Below, piece by piece: positions 11,301 through 22,587 of a stretch of DNA of 64,000 nt (positions within the stretch are counted from its first letter, which is position 1; each line of letters begins with the position of its first letter). This DNA comes from Hemerocallis citrina. Lineage: Eukaryota > Streptophyta > Magnoliopsida > Asparagales > Asphodelaceae. The notes under the pieces are model-generated. The model was not told the DNA's origin and searched no databases. It saw only the letters and a program-made list of their open reading frames with translations. The position numbers were made by a program, and so were the translations under genes. The stretch spans positions 304,568,822 to 304,632,821 of the forward strand of contig CM030361.1 of the NCBI GenBank assembly GCA_017893485.1, given 5' to 3'.

Positions 11301-12089
11301 GTGTGCAGGCTTGTAAAATCACTGTACGGCCTGAAACAAGCTCCAAAGCAGTGGCATGCAAAATTTGACAATGTTATGATGTCAAATGGTTTCAAAATAA
11401 ATGAATGTGATAAATGTATCTACATAAAAGATACTCCAAACGGATACATTCTGGTCTGTCTATACGTAGACGACATGCTCATTATTGGAAGCAATAACGA
11501 CATTATCAAACAAACTAAGAGCATGCTTAGTGGAAAGTTTGACATGAAAGACTTGGGAGTTGCAGATGTCATACTAGGAATCAAAGTTTCCAGGACATCT
11601 GAGGGAATTACTTTGTCTCAAGCTCATTATGCTGAGAAAGTACTTGAAAGATTCAAGAATTATTCCAATGGGACAGTAAAAAGTCCCGTCGATCCAAGTC
11701 TTCACCTGTTCAAAAATACAGGCGAAAGCATATCACAACTAGAATATGCACGTGTAATTGGTAGTCTGATGTACATAACAAATTGTACAAGACCGGACCT
11801 AGCACATTCGGTAAACGTACTGAGCCGATACACGAGTAATCCAGGACGAAGTCACTGGAAAGGAATAACTAGAGTATTGAACTACTTACTCAGAGTTATG
11901 CACTGCATTACACCAGATATCCAGCAGTACTGGAAGGCTACAGTGATGCCAACTGGATATCAGACTCTAAGAACTCAAAATCCACAAGTGGATATGTCTT
12001 TACACTTGGTGGTGCAGTTGTGTCATGGAAATCCTCTAAACAAACGCTATTGGCCAGATCCACCATGGAATCTGAGTTCATTGCTTTAG
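8391..12089 (+). CDS. Copia gag-pol polyprotein, frameshifted in RNase H
   Basis: This 1232-residue frame runs in Copia order. Gag (about 1-270, UBN2-like) is followed by a CCHC knuckle at about 274 ('[14 protein letters not shown]') and the protease motif '[10 protein letters not shown]' near 342. GAG-pre-integrase comes next ('VWHERLGH'), then integrase with D-D-E motifs ('HTDLCD', 'FIDDC', '[12 protein letters not shown]'). Reverse transcriptase has its active site 'YVDDM' at 1025-1029. RNase H starts, but a one-base shift near 11900 moves it to another frame, which continues to about 12280. Further small changes near 12235-12270 break the end. The element thus looks young but probably cannot make a full polyprotein. 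Leader 8259-8390 repeats the word 'CTAACAAT', which also spans the LTR end, at about 8287 and 8341. Confidence 0.92.
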   Translation: MENTQTEVATGLLSTQTPVTQNVTAQSVAAHSVVLPTHITVGEKPEKFNGTGFKKWQGKMQFCLTTLKLDRFLNESAPMLAPMEAHSVAVADAWTQGDYLCRNYILNGLVDSLYNVYCVFKTSKLLWGSLEKKYKTEDAGSKKFVVDKFLDYKMIDSKTVVSQVQELQVIMHDIAAENMMLCEPFQVAAFIEKLPPGWKDFKNYLKHKRKEMSLEDLIIRLRIEEENRKAERSYGNQSIEKANVVEHEQKGKKRKFLPQTSSKKPPAKRFAGKCHKCGKLGHKISECRSKDSNHSKTGHVKGNEKSHVHIAENLSTGLSDLDLCAIVSEVNLVGSNPREWWYDTGATKHICSDKEMFTSYQKCNKDEQLFMGNSSTSKIEGTGKIVLKMTSGKELTLTNVLHVPDIRKNLISGSLLSKNGFKVVLVSDNFVLSKNGVYLGKGYIKDGLFKFNVMTVIPKTIVPAVPKINEITPIAYVVESSSVWHERLGHVNVNSMRRLVNMNLLPKFKVDNSEKCEVCTEAKLTKTPSRSVERNTETLGLIHTDLCDLKYVQTRGGKKYFVTFIDDCTKFCYVYLLHSKNEALDKFKEYKLEVENQLGKTIKIVRSDRGGEYDAPFNMFCSEHGIVHQTTAPYSPESNGTAERKNRTLKEMMNALLLNSDLLQNMWGEALLTANYILNKIPHKKTGKTPYELWKGNLPSYKYLKVWGCLAKVAVPNPKQVTIGPKTIDCIFIGYAHNSSAYRFLVYKSDIPDIHVNTIMESRNASFFEHVFPCKDTTYPKCTREQGNASTSVDEPEHDTDEPRRSKRARTSKSFGPDFVTAFLLENEPRTFKEAMSMPDAPMWKEAIKSEIDSIMQNHTWELVDLPSGCKALGCKWIFKQKLKPDGSIEKHKARLVVQGFRQKEGLDFFDTYSPVTRITSIRMLIAIAALRNLEIHQMDVKTAFLNGDLEEEIYMKQPEGYVVPGQENKVCRLVKSLYGLKQAPKQWHAKFDNVMMSNGFKINECDKCIYIKDTPNGYILVCLYVDDMLIIGSNNDIIKQTKSMLSGKFDMKDLGVADVILGIKVSRTSEGITLSQAHYAEKVLERFKNYSNGTVKSPVDPSLHLFKNTGESISQLEYARVIGSLMYITNCTRPDLAHSVNVLSRYTSNPGRSHWKGITRVLNYLLRVMHCITPDIQQYWKATVMPTGYQTLRTQNPQVDMSLHLVVQLCHGNPLNKRYWPDPPWNLSSLL

Positions 12090-12500
12090 ACAAAGCGGCA
12101 GAAGAAGCAGAATGGCTTCGCAACTTTTTAAAGGATATTCCTATGTGGGAAAAACCAGTGCCCGCCTTATGTGTACACTGTGACAGCCAATCGGCTATAG
12201 CACGGGCACTGAGTTGCATGTATAATGGTAAGTCTCGCATATCAGAAGGCGACACAAAACCATTAGATAACTGCTCTCAAATGGAGTAATCTCTATACAA
12301 TATATAAAATCGACCGACAACCTAGTGGATCCATTTACTAAAGGTCTGTCGCGAGAGCAGGTTGTCAGATCATCAAGAGGAATGGGTTTAAATGTCTATG
12401 ACGAAAGAGGATACTTGATAGAAACCCTACCTAGGAATTGGAGATCCCAAGATCTAGGTTCAAATGGACAACTAAATCTTGTTGAATCAACGAGAGCACT
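12020..12500 (+). pseudogene. Out-of-frame RNase H tail of the Copia polyprotein
   Basis: The plus-strand frame from about 11905 carries the RNase H end of Copia ('[19 protein letters not shown]', '[11 protein letters not shown]'). It is interrupted at about 12287, and homologous reading ('DPFTKGLSREQV') resumes at 12325. It is the natural continuation of the main frame after a one-base shift. Confidence 0.8.
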
Positions 12501-13012
12501 GAGAGATTAACAAATCTCATACCCACTCTTAGGATGATAAAACAGTGCTGCCTGCAAACAGTTAGGATAAGCTTGGCTTTTAATGATTCCCATAGCTTTG
12601 AAATAAAAGTGGGGTATAGCAGGATACTCTTTATGGGCAATCACCTTGTGAGTGTGAAATAGAGCCGTTTCTAGGAGAATGAACAGAGGCTACATTCTCC
12701 AAGTTCACTCACGATTAACCAGGGATGTTCAAGGCCAAAATGAACACAACAAGAGAACTCAGTTCTGTGGGGAGATGAAACTGTGTGATAGTTATTGTCT
12801 AGGTTCACATGAACGCCCGGGTAGTTCAAGACATCATGATCACTACCTGGTCAAGTGAATCCGATAGCTAATTACTAAGGGTGGTTCAAAGTTGAAAAAT
12901 TACTACCATTCCTGATGCAGTGATTTTCCGATTGTACTCTCAGAGTCTTTCTGTCATGTTTTTTTTTTTTTGTTTTTCTGTCGTGTCTGGATTACATGGT
13001 CTGGTAATTTCC

Positions 13013-13027
13013 ATTCATGTGGGGGAT
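13013..13027 (+). promoter_or_regulatory. Polypurine tract before the 3' LTR
   Basis: 'catgtgggggat' lies immediately before the TG of the 3' LTR, the expected place for plus-strand priming. Confidence 0.7.
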
Positions 13028-13957
13028 TGTTGGAATTAATTTTTGCAGTTTTCCGGGCCGGATTCCGGTGAGCTCCGGCCACCGGCGACACCGGAAAATG
13101 AGTGGATTGCGATCCTCTCGACGAGTACTATTCCGTAGTATACTCACTTGCCAAAAACGAATTCCGTATGAATGAGAAATATTGATCCAAAGTTGGGTAC
13201 TTGAAATGTACCAACTTGGCAAATGGATAGTCCCATATCGGAAATTGGAGATGATTTCTTCTAGTATATATACTAGAAAACTGAACTAAAGGGCGTGGCC
13301 CGGGGGTTACCACTAACGTGTAGTGGAGAGAGGACTTAGCCAAAATGACAAACATACACGCGCACGCGCACCTGGCCCGGTTCCGGCCCCGGCCCCGGTT
13401 CGGTTCGGTTCGGTCTGGTCTGGCTTAAATTTTTTATTTTTGCCCAGACAAACTCTTTTCCCTACTGAACTGAAAAGGCTTTTCAGATTCAGTAACTGGG
13501 GCCATTACTCTGTAACAGCAGAGTAATGGCTCACCAGTTATGAATCTGAAGAGTCCCCATTACTCTGCTGTTACAGAGTAATGACAGCTGCTGAACAGTC
13601 TCAGTCCAAGTTTCCTCTATAAAACCAGACAGAAGCTTACTTACAGATACAGATTTTTTTGACATTTTCCTCTCTTCTTCCTCTGCTCTGAGTCAGTGTT
13701 TGTCAACTGAGAGTACACACAGACAGCAGTTCGTTGTCTCTGAAGCAAGGGTGCTGCATTCTTCAGAGAAGGTACAGTTGTATCCTGGGAAGCAATTCGC
13801 CGGTAACCGTCACACTACGGGGCGAATTCTGCTTTAAGGACAGAGATTCTAAAATCTCGACTCTGTACAAGTTATTTACTTACTGTTTTTCTTCTTGTAT
13901 TGGATTTCTTCACAATTTTGTTGGAGTTTCATATTATTTTACATTCAGGTTCTAACA
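13028..13957 (+). repeat. 3' LTR of Copia element
   Basis: Same sequence as 7325-8258 apart from scattered substitutions and a shorter, different CG/CGGTT microsatellite (about 13360-13428). Confidence 0.95.
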
Positions 13958-14192
13958 GGAGCGTTTGGAGCTTCGGGTTGATCTGTTTTGGTTGGGTTCT
14001 TTGGTTTTGTTTCGAACAGAGGGGAAGGGGAGAGAGAGGAAGTAACGGGTTTCGAAAAAGAGGGGTATCAAGTATTCTGAATAGTGTTTGGAAAAAACAC
14101 TCAAAACAAACGCCAACTCAAGATACGATATTCAGAAATAAATAAATAAATAAAATAAAATAAAATAAAAACTAAAACAAACAGACCCTATA

Positions 14193-14430
14193 AAGTATCC
14201 CTAAAAATTCGGACATTCAATTGGCTGGTTAGTATAAACGTTGTCCTAACTCAAGACAATTTGGTAAAATGCAAGTGGCAGGGGCCAGGACACTGTGTCA
14301 TGTGTGACCGGGATAGCGAAACGGTAGGTTCACATGTTCGTTACATGCGGATATGTTAGGCTGATATGGTTGGATCTGTCACACAGATTCGGTATCTCAA
14401 TGGCCTTACCGGAGACGAGGAAAAAAACAC
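14193..14430 (+). pseudogene. LINE zf-RVT domain, right half after insertion
   Basis: The reading 'LKIRTFNWLVSINVVLTQD' followed by 'CVMCDRDSETVGSHV' is the zinc-binding zf-RVT domain of plant LINEs. It continues the fragment that ends at 5445. Stops appear after about 14350. Confidence 0.8.
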
Positions 14431-15111
14431 CTTAGCAATTTGTTACAGAAGTTACGATACGGGGAAAACCGATATACATAAATACATAGAATACAAGTGA
14501 GGGAGTACACAAACGTGTACATACATAGCGTAGACAAAACATATGCGAACCTAGAATATTATAATATCGATCTCCTATTTGATTAACCAAGTGTCAGGAC
14601 AAAGTCCTTTCAATAAATAACTAGTTTTAGAGCCATGATTTCTTACTTGGTAGAATTCGGGTAGCCTTTGCTTATAGCCAAAGTTTACAAGCAGTTTGAA
14701 TCTACATTTTTGGCTAATTTAGATAGCAAGCAAAGCTAATTTCTCTAAGCCCGATGAAGAAAAGAAGTAGTCTGAACTCCAAACTGATAAATAATATGGA
14801 CTTGGACCTATATATTATAAGGTTTTTGTATTTTGCTTGATTGACTGTTTACTAAGCCCTACTCTTTGCCACCATCCCTAACTATATATATTTTTTAAAG
14901 ATCTTTCAAAGAAAAAATATATATAAATGTTCTTGTTCATATATAATTTAAGGTAACAGACATGAACTCCCAATGTTTGCTCTGAAAAATGAGAAACTCC
15001 CTATTGTTTCACTTCGATCAAATGACCCCTGGCATTACGTGATCTTCTCTTTTTATAATAAAATTATTATAGATTTGAGAGAATAAAAGAAACTTCAATG
15101 GTTGTCATTAT
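14431..15111. other. AT-rich DNA without recognisable gene
   Basis: No ORF, domain or clear repeat is visible. It may include the decayed 3' region of the interrupted LINE, but no poly(A) tail marks an end. Confidence 0.5.
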
Positions 15112-15122
15112 AACTACAAGAT

Positions 15123-16384
15123 GACATGAATAAAGCGTGGTGGAAGATAAAGCATTGCTAAGTAAGTGGTGGTGGAAGATAACATCTAAGCATAAGGGAT
15201 GGTGGAGTTACTCCTTAAATCTGTTCCGCAAGAGAAAAAAATACCGGTATGGCGGCAGAAGCCCCTCAGCCAAGGTGTCCTTTCTTTGGAAAGGGATAGC
15301 TAAGCTTGGAGAGATTTTCCACACTAACACCAGATGCAGATTGGAAAATGGTAAAAATACTAGATTCTGGAAAGATAAATGGTGTGGTGAAACAACCCTG
15401 CAAAACCAATTCCCTCTGGCTGCGGAAGTAACGTTAAACTTAGATCTATCTGTGGCAGACGTGCGGAAAAATGGGAAACTTAAATTCTCAATATCTCACA
15501 ACATCGAGCAACGGAGTTTAACCCAATTCGAAGAGCTAAATAAATTCATCCGTGATGAAGGGGGACAACAAAATAGCTTAGAAGACAAGAGGTGGTAGGA
15601 TAGAGACGCGTCAAAACAATTCTCAGTATCGGCAATGTATAATTGGATCAATGACGGAGGAACGAGATATAAAGATCAATCGGTAATTTGGGGTGCTTAT
15701 GTGTCATTCAAAGTCAAAGTCTTCTGTTGGCTAGCACAAAAGACGTGATCCTGTCGAAAGTCAATCTAAGGAAAAGGAATATGCAAATCGACGTTAGGTG
15801 TGGCATGTGCCTGAATCCAGAGGAGGATGTCAATCATCTTCTATTTCAATGTCCCAAAGCTCGTTTAACTTAGGAAGTAGTATGTAGGGGTTTTGGGTTC
15901 AATCGGGTAACTAACTCAATATCAGACATTTGGGGGTCTATTAGAGATAGTCACGTTAGGTCAGGGGATATAAAGGCTTGGGATATAGCAGTAGCAGCAT
16001 CAATGTGGAACCTTTGGCTAGAAAGAAATGATCTCATATTTCGAAATATTTCATACACTTTCCATAACACCATGCGTAAAATTTTTGTTGATTCATGATT
16101 GGGCAGGAGCGGAGGAGGCTACAAAGAGCAGGAGGATCAACGAAGGTGAATAGCAAAGGTGGAGAGCATAGGGAGGAGGTACCTTACAGAAGGAGGGGGC
16201 AGAACGTTCAAGAACACGAGTTAGGGTGCTACGGACGTCGTTCTTTTGGTTTATTTTAAGTCTATTTTGTTGCTTATCTATGTTGTTGTACTTTAGCTAG
16301 TATGTTGTTCGTTTATAATAGATTTTGTACTACTCTGTTTCCTTAAACGATGACTGCGGTCATCTTTTATCCAAAAAAAAAAAA
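15123..16384 (+). mobile_element. 5'-truncated L1-type LINE with 11-bp target duplication
   Basis: AACTACAAGAT occurs at 15112-15122 and again at 16385-16395, directly after the poly(A) tail. The coding remnant spans 15137-15598 and, after a stop and frame shift, 15688-15873. It shows 'ALLSKWWWKI', 'FWKDKWCGE' and the zf-RVT cysteines 'CGMCLNPEEDVNHLLFQC'. The 3' UTR ends with the hairpin GATGAC-TGCG-GTCATC (16349-16364), then TTTTATCC and A14. Broken frames make it inactive. Confidence 0.92.
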
Positions 16385-16395
16385 AACTACAAGAT

Positions 16396-17362
16396 AAAAT
16401 TAGGAAACTTTAATGGCTATTAAAAATAAAATATCAAATAACAAAAAAAGAGCTTATTCTAAATAGTAAAAAACTAGTTATAGACTTACAATGTTAAAAA
16501 AAAATTGCCCTCCTCTTTTTACCATCATAAAAGAGCTAAGAACAAAGACTTTGAAAGTTTCAACCTAAATAAGCAAAAGGGTAGGTGGCTGCCTTAGCTC
16601 AAGTCAATGGGAGTTATAGCCCCACTAGTAAATACAAGTCTTCACAACCAACCATAGTTTATTTTACGGAGCAACTCCCAACAACAATAGTCAAAGCAAA
16701 ACCCAACCTTAGGAAATCTGAGAACTCAAATACATGAAAGAGGGATAAGGAGTTCTAGATTTTCTAATATTATTAGTATATAATTGTGCATAGAAGTGAA
16801 GCATAGCACATGTGCTGGATGTATTTTTACTTCTAGTATTTACATAATGTTGTTAACCGATGAACAATGGGAAAAAGAGTAGCGTTGGGGTTTTAAGTCA
16901 ATACAAGAGGGCGGGTTTTGAGTCAATACAAGAGGGCGATACGCAGTAAAATACAAGAGGGCGATACGCAGTAAACCTAAACGGGCGAATTAGAGCTAAG
17001 GAGCAAGACAACAAAACTATGAAATAAAGAAAAACAATAACTCGAACTAAGAAAATATTCCAATGAAAAAAAGTTTGTTGCTTGTTTGATGGTAAAAAAG
17101 CAAAAAAAGAACGTAACGGGATGATAACGTAGTCTGTAAGGAAGTGGCATATGGCTGGTGGTAAGATCCCCATGCGCAGAGAAAGAGAGCTCTACACTGC
17201 CTGCACATTATAATACCTCTGTTCCTGAACGAACCTACGAACTACCGAAAATATGCATTGAGAGAATGAACGAGACCCTTCACAACTAAACCGTAGGAAA
17301 ATTATGATGTGAATTTTTCCAAGTGTACAAAATCGCAACAAGTAGTATGTTAAGTGAAAAGA
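16396..17362. other. Intergenic AT-rich DNA
   Basis: No convincing gene. A short direct repeat ('caatacaagagggcg...') occurs around 16895-16980. Other ORFs are short and lack any recognisable motif. Confidence 0.5.
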
Positions 17363-17374
17363 GTGTTGAACCCA

Positions 17375-19039
17375 AAAAGGAAACCCAAAAACCCTAACTA
17401 GAAAAAACCCAAAATTTTGGTGTGTGGGGCGGCGGCTAGGGTGCGCCGCCACTGCCCCGGTGCTCCACCCCGCCGTGCTTCCCCTTCTTCCCTCTTCTTC
17501 CCGGTGCGCCGCCGATCTTAGCTTCGACGATCTCAGTTTTGACGCGATCTTGGATTTGAGAAGGGGGCTCCCGATGGTCGTCGCCGATGGCGCGACCCTG
17601 ATCTGAGGTCGACGACGAGAGGCGCCGATAGCCCAGATCCGAACCCTTTTAGTTCCGCTCGGTGGTTTGGCAGCCCCCCCCCCCACACACACACACACCA
17701 CCGACGACGACGACCCATTGGATTGGAATGCCAGATTTGAGGCCAGCGGCGTGGTGCACCGATGGCCCAGATCTGAGCCCTACTGTGGGGGCCCGGATGT
17801 CGCCCCCCCCCCCCCTCCCCCGCCGCCGCCGGTGGTTTTTGGATGGGGTTGGATTTGGTGGGCTTTGTTTGTGGTTGGCCCGGTTGTTCTTTGTGCTTGC
17901 CACCATGTCCACACTCTTGGAGCCATTCACGGCGATTTGCCGTTGTGATTTGGTGTTTCCGGGGGTTGGTAGTGCGTGTGAAGAAGCCGGGTGTGCTTGG
18001 AGGTGCCGTAATCCTCCAATAGGGTTAGGTTGTTTTGCACGATTGCGGAGCTTGGGCCCAAAGATGGGGTCCCTCCGTGATGTGCGCTCACTTGCCTCTA
18101 CTTCCGGGGTGCTTGTCTCAACCGGCGCGGAGCGACTATGTCGCGCCAGAGCATCCTCCCGCACCGGTTGTCGCGAAAACCCTAGATCTGGGGTGCAAGT
18201 GTGTGAGTTCGGTGGTTCGGTTTGGGGCCAGGTGATGGGTGTGGGGTTTGGGTATGATTGGTCTGGAGTGTCCTACGATGTCGCCGGTGAAGTCTTCACA
18301 GCGCCTACTATCGGGCTATTGAGTGCACTTCAACTTAGGCCACTGACTCGTGACAGCGTCGTCTCTTCCTTCGAAGTGGGAGTATGAGTTGAGATAAGTC
18401 TGTTTGATGAGAAATTGTTGGAGAGAGCTTGAGCGTGAGAGAGGTGAAGGTATCCTCTACACTGCTCTCTCTTGGAGTGTGGTGGTTGGTGGGGTGAGCG
18501 AGATAGTTGTGTGGTGAGAAATCGCCTGAGAAAGCGCTATCGTGTGAGAGGTTAAGGTATCCTCTTCACGGCTATCTCTTTGGTAGCGGCTGTGGGAGCT
18601 ACTAACACGTTTGTAGGAGGTGTGGTGGAGATGGTGGGAGGGTGCGATCGCTGTGCGTGTGCCGTTGGGTTAGTTTTCGTTCTGCGGAGCTTTGGTCCAA
18701 AGATGGGGTCCCCTCAGCGAGGTGAAGGCAGGGATCAGCGGGTGATAAAATCCTGCCAGACTTGTTTCAGGAAGGTGTGCATGTGTCGTGGAGGCACTGT
18801 ACGAAGCTAAACTGACGTACTCACAATTTTGCTGGACCGAGCTTGTTTGTCGGCCCACCCTCCAAGGTTGTTGGAGGGATTTGTTGTCTGTACGCGTCAT
18901 GTTGCTTCATATATGTTTTATTTTCTGTATGTAGTTTGTATTTGGGCCCAGTACTCTGGGTTTGTTTCGTTATGCACTTATTAATAAAACAGGGTGGCCA
19001 GATTCCACCTTTTTCCTCAAAAAAAAAAAAAAAAAAAAA
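17375..19039 (+). mobile_element. GC-rich non-coding retroposon with LINE-like tail and target duplication
   Basis: GTGTTGAACCCA is found at 17363-17374 and again at 19040-19051, right after a 20-base poly(A). The body starts with an 'aaccctaac' leader typical of plant LINE 5' UTRs and is GC-rich. The tail has the hairpin GGTGG-N7-CCACC (18993-19009) followed by TTTTTCCTC and poly(A), as in the LINEs of this window. ORFs (for example 17662-18387) show no reverse transcriptase. Internal direct repeats exist ('ccaaagatggggtcc' at about 18058 and 18698; 'aaggtatcctct' at 18447 and 18555). It is best read as an internally deleted, non-autonomous LINE derivative moved in trans. Confidence 0.75.
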
Positions 19040-19051
19040 GTGTTGAACCCA

Positions 19052-19855
19052 TAAGGACTAATTATTTTATTGAATACCGATATTACTAGATTAACTATTA
19101 TTTGGAAAATCGAAATTAATAAAGAAAGCAACTAAATTAAATTAACCTAAAGAACTTAACTGAATTAATTAAAAGGTGCAGAATCTGAAATTTTTGTGAT
19201 TTGTTAATGGCAAAATTAATTCTAGGGCTTTTGATTTCACCTAATTAATCCCACACAATTTATAATTCCATGTTAATAAAAAGATTATTTTCCCAAGTTG
19301 TAGACCAAAATCTTCAAATTATTCAATACTTTTTCTCGAACAACATCAAAAATATTTCCAACTAACAGTTTGTCATATCTCTATTTTAATTAATTGAAGA
19401 TTCATTAAGTTCTATGGATTTCTTTATAGTCACATCAATCGCGGTAAATTATCTCTAATTTCGTTCAATCAATGGTATTTAATTTTATAATTCTAAATCA
19501 CAAATTACCTCTCGGTCTCTCCATGATCCAATAAATCATACAATAGTTGGCCAAACAATTGTAAGCATTGAGAACAAAAATCAAATACACAACCGTGGAA
19601 AAATAAAAAAATAATATGGAATTAAAATTGTGTTCTCAAAACTAGACTACATCAAAGCCCTAGAAAAATAAATTTTAGTTCATAATAAAATTACAACTAA
19701 CAAATACTGTCTTGGATTGCATAATAGCCCTAGAAATATATATATACAGTTTGTCATATCTCTGCCTATACCTCCTCCTCCGTGCGTACTCTACTCTTCT
19801 TAGTTGATGTTCATGTTATGACACTAGATATGTTGGTATGCCAACGTGTTGCGTG
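19052..19855. other. AT-rich DNA without recognisable gene
   Basis: Rich in TTAATTA words and poor in ORFs. No coding or repeat boundary was identified. Confidence 0.5.
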
Positions 19856-20069
19856 TACTTAGTGGTGGCAATCAGGGTCGATCGGGCCGGGTCGGGTTGA
19901 ACCCGTGCGGGTGGAACCTAAGTCAGAGCGGGTTCAGGACGGGCCGAGGGCTTAACCGGGTAGGGTTGGAAAATGGTAGGGTCGACCTGGTCGACCCGCT
20001 AACCCGAACGGGTCGAACCCATCACGGGTCACGGGTTGGCCCGGTTGAGATTTTTTTATCTTTTTTCAA

Positions 20070-20072
<3 letters not shown>

Positions 20073-20127
<55 letters not shown>
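20073..20127. repeat. (AT)n microsatellite
   Basis: An uninterrupted AT dinucleotide run of about 55 bases. Confidence 0.95.
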
Positions 20128-20132
<5 letters not shown>

Positions 20133-20340
20133 AGAGTCAAAGAGTGAAAATGTGAAAGAAAATTGTATATATTTATAATTTGAATTTCTATGATTTTTTT
20201 GCAAATTTTTTACATACAATTTGCTAGCTAGATGTTGTTGGTCTTCAATTTGTTATTGTTGTTGTTCTTCTTCTCCAGGCGAGTTGCTTCCAGTTGTTGA
20301 CATGTCGATCACGATCCTTTGTCATATCTTCAGTCTTCAT

Positions 20341-20556
20341 CTAATCTTCCGTGCACACGAGCATCTCCAACGATTGGGGCTTCAAGCGATTCCTGTAATT
20401 TGTTAGAACCCTGTCACTTGTAGAAAATGCACTTTCTAAAGCAACTGTAGAGACAGGATGAGTTAGTAGATCTTTAGCTACATGTTTAAGAATATTATAA
20501 ACATGTTCATATTCTTTCCACCATTGTAGCACATTAATATTATAAACATGTAGCAC
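20341..20556 (-). pseudogene. hAT transposase C-terminal dimerisation domain fragment
   Basis: The 71-residue frame contains 'VLQWWKEYEHVYNILKHVAK' and 'PVSTVALESAFSTSDRVL', the diagnostic hobo/Ac/Tam3 dimerisation motif, where most family members have 'VASESAFS'. A 24-base direct duplication ('tgtagcacattaatattata...') disrupts the frame upstream at about 20524-20572. No N-terminal BED or DDE region remains. Confidence 0.88.
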
Positions 20557-20885
20557 ATTAATATTATAAACATGTACATGCTCAGTGGGTGTACAATACC
20601 CAGATAAGTCTGAGTAGATCTTAGAAATTTCACAATAATGAATGAAAAACTAGTGTATGTTAGTGGTGTCTTCTGCCTAAATGATCCCGAGATAGACTCC
20701 AGCATATGACAGCATTCACACTCCAATATAACCAAAAAGTTAAAATGAATAGGTGATAAAACCTGAACATTCTTCTTCTATGCTTAAGACTTTCCTGTCT
20801 GAACAAGGGAAAGATCCTGCAAAAGAAAAAAGTAGAGTTATATCTCATAAGTCTAAGTCCAAAAGTAAACGGTTAGACCAAAGCA

Positions 20886-20893
20886 ATATAAAT
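20886..20893 (+). promoter_or_regulatory. Putative TATA box of the PMEI-like gene
   Basis: 'caatataaatc' lies about 55 bases before the ATG at 20944, with a plausible short leader. Confidence 0.5.
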
Positions 20894-20943
20894 CTTCATA
20901 AATAAGAGAAGAAGAGACTCCCCTTACACACTCAGAGTAAAAG

Positions 20944-21483
20944 ATGAAGTTCTTCTCTCTATTATTCACCCTCTTTCCTCTTCTCCTCCTCTTCATCCAA
21001 AGCTCCAGTTCTACCAATTCCGGTTACGAACTCTGTAACTGGCTAGGAGGTTACTATATCACTTACGACAGTTGTGTCTCCTCTCTCCAGCCCGATCCAA
21101 GCAGTAAAACTGCCAGCTACCATCAGCTCGCTGTCATCTCCCTCAATCTAACCATCGCCAATGCAACTGCTGTCGAATCAAAATTCGGAACAATCACACG
21201 AAAAGAGAGAGATATTACGACTAAAAGTTTACTGTACAATTGTCTGGACATTTACACGAACAATGTTCCCAGCTTGAGGTTGGCAGCAAATGAGGCGGTG
21301 TCCAAGAACTACACAGGAGCAGCAGCAGTGGTGTTCAAATTCTCGTCGATGCCTGGGGAGTGTGATGATAAGTTTCGTGACAAGAAAGGGGTCCAGTCGC
21401 CGTTGATGAGGGAGAACTTGGATCTGATGAACCTGGCCTTGGTTGCTCATGCCATCAATGACTACTTGTCGAATTATTACTAG
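20944..21483 (+). CDS. Plant invertase/pectin methylesterase inhibitor-like secreted protein
   Basis: Intact single-exon gene of 179 residues. A hydrophobic signal peptide covers about 1-23 ('FFSLLFTLFPLLLLFIQS'). The mature part has the four conserved cysteines of the PMEI fold (C31, C44, C100, C140), expected to form two disulfides, with helical sequence between. The stretch 'CDDKFRDKKGVQSPLMREN' and overall spacing resemble the single-domain 'putative invertase inhibitor' subgroup. The product would be exported to the apoplast and bind either acid invertase or pectin methylesterase. Sequence alone does not say which. Two likely N-glycosylation sites (N68-L-T, N73-A-T) are visible. Length and intronless structure fit the family. 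An AATAAA at 21509 probably marks polyadenylation. Confidence 0.93.
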   Translation: MKFFSLLFTLFPLLLLFIQSSSSTNSGYELCNWLGGYYITYDSCVSSLQPDPSSKTASYHQLAVISLNLTIANATAVESKFGTITRKERDITTKSLLYNCLDIYTNNVPSLRLAANEAVSKNYTGAAAVVFKFSSMPGECDDKFRDKKGVQSPLMRENLDLMNLALVAHAINDYLSNYY

Positions 21484-21508
21484 TTCATGGTTGAATATGT
21501 GTCAATTC

Positions 21509-21514
21509 AATAAA
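21509..21514 (+). terminator. Likely polyadenylation signal
   Basis: AATAAA lies 26 bases after the stop codon of the PMEI-like gene. Confidence 0.55.
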
Positions 21515-22247
21515 GAGGAATGAGATGTTGATGATCAGTCCTAGCTTTGAATAATTTAACATGATTTCTGTATTATGAGATATTATATATCTTTATTCGA
21601 ATATAAAATGTCTACCTTAGATTTTTGTGCACTCTATACTTTTGCAGTATTTGATTCTTAATATGCATGATAAATGGGGAAAATACCCAAGCTGTAAAGT
21701 TTGTGATTTCACCTAAATATTTGTAAGTAAAAAAGAAAAACAAAGAGAAGAGATATGCTACATTCTAAATGTCTAACCAGTACTTGATAACAGATATATA
21801 GGACTTATACATAAGCTGAATTCTAGTCTTCTACTAGTTCATAAGCCCTAACTTTTCAACTGCATACCCACTTTGTGAAGACAAGAATATGATGCAAGTA
21901 TGAATTAGTTTGCTGGTAAACTTTTCTCTGTTAGTATGGATCATAAACACCAATTCACTACTCCCTCTTATCTCTTAAGGCTACAATTAGAGAGAACAAG
22001 GAGGGAAAAATGACTTTTAAAACAAGAGGAGAAATTAAACTAAATAGAGGAAAATCCTCTGAATGTTTGTAGCAGCTAAAAGCAATTAATATATATAAGA
22101 GTAGATCTGATACATATATACAGACTAAAGCCAATGTTCTTTATCATACAGTTACTTAAGAAGGATGCAGATGCAAAAGTGAGAATCATGTTCATCTAAA
22201 GGATATAATCATATGTGATGTAGTTTGAAATGTAATTAGTTAAGAGC
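21515..22247. other. Intergenic DNA
   Basis: AT-rich. No gene or clear repeat was recognised between the PMEI-like gene and the hAT element. Confidence 0.5.
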
Positions 22248-22587
22248 GTAGTGCATAAGGCTGGCAAACGGGTCGGGTTTGGGCCAGACTTATACAACCC
22301 CGAGCCCGAGCCCGAAATTTTTTTTAGGGTCCAAGCCCGGTCCGATTTGGGTCGGGCTCCAACATTCAAGCCCAAACCTGGGCCCAAATAAAACCAAATA
22401 GCCCGAGCTCGGCCCAATTCCTTCAAAAAAGACAATTACATGAATTTTTTTTTATAGAAAGTAATTTCCATTCATCACTTTAAATATACTAAAATACATA
22501 CAACTTGAGCTCTTCTCATGTAAGATTTAATTCATTACATAAAAGATGTATATTAAGATTTACAACAATTGGCTAGTTGATAGTTAC

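Larger units (their letters stand above)
7325..13957 (+). mobile_element. Complete Ty1/Copia retrotransposon
   Basis: Two LTRs of 934 and 930 bp flank an internal region with one long gag-pol frame. Outer borders are TG...CA. The flanks read GGAGG on the left and GGAGC on the right, a target duplication with one change. The LTRs are nearly identical, with most differences in the GC/CGGTT-rich microsatellite stretch, so insertion appears recent. A polypurine stretch precedes the 3' LTR. No tRNA-iMet-type primer binding site was recognised after the 5' LTR. Confidence 0.95.
5446..14190. mobile_element. 8.7-kb terminal-inverted-repeat element inserted in a LINE
   Basis: The left end reads 'aggttgcgtttgtttt'. 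The reverse complement of the right end reads 'agggtctgtttgtttt', giving an imperfect 16-base terminal repeat. The interrupted LINE frame continues on either side ('K-V' at the left border, 'KVSLKIRTFNW' on the right), which locates the insertion. A duplicated target (AAAGTTA against AAAGTAT) is only approximate. Contents are a 70-bp satellite, a GC-rich gene-like stretch, and a nested Copia element that accounts for most of the length. No transposase is visible, so it is non-autonomous. The ends resemble hAT-type non-autonomous elements, but the superfamily is an inference. Confidence 0.65.
19856..20560 (-). mobile_element. Decayed hAT element fragment
   Basis: 19860-20050 begins 'tagtggtggcaatcaggg' and is filled with GGGTCGGGT/CCCG words, the composition seen at termini of many plant hAT elements. 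20341-20556 on the minus strand encodes a piece of the hAT C-terminal dimerisation domain. The opposite end was not found, so the extent is approximate. Confidence 0.6.

Noticed and set aside
17662..18387. 241-codon ORF in the GC-rich retroposon
   Set aside because: Low-complexity composition, overlapping ORFs in other frames and no domain; probably chance in GC-rich DNA.
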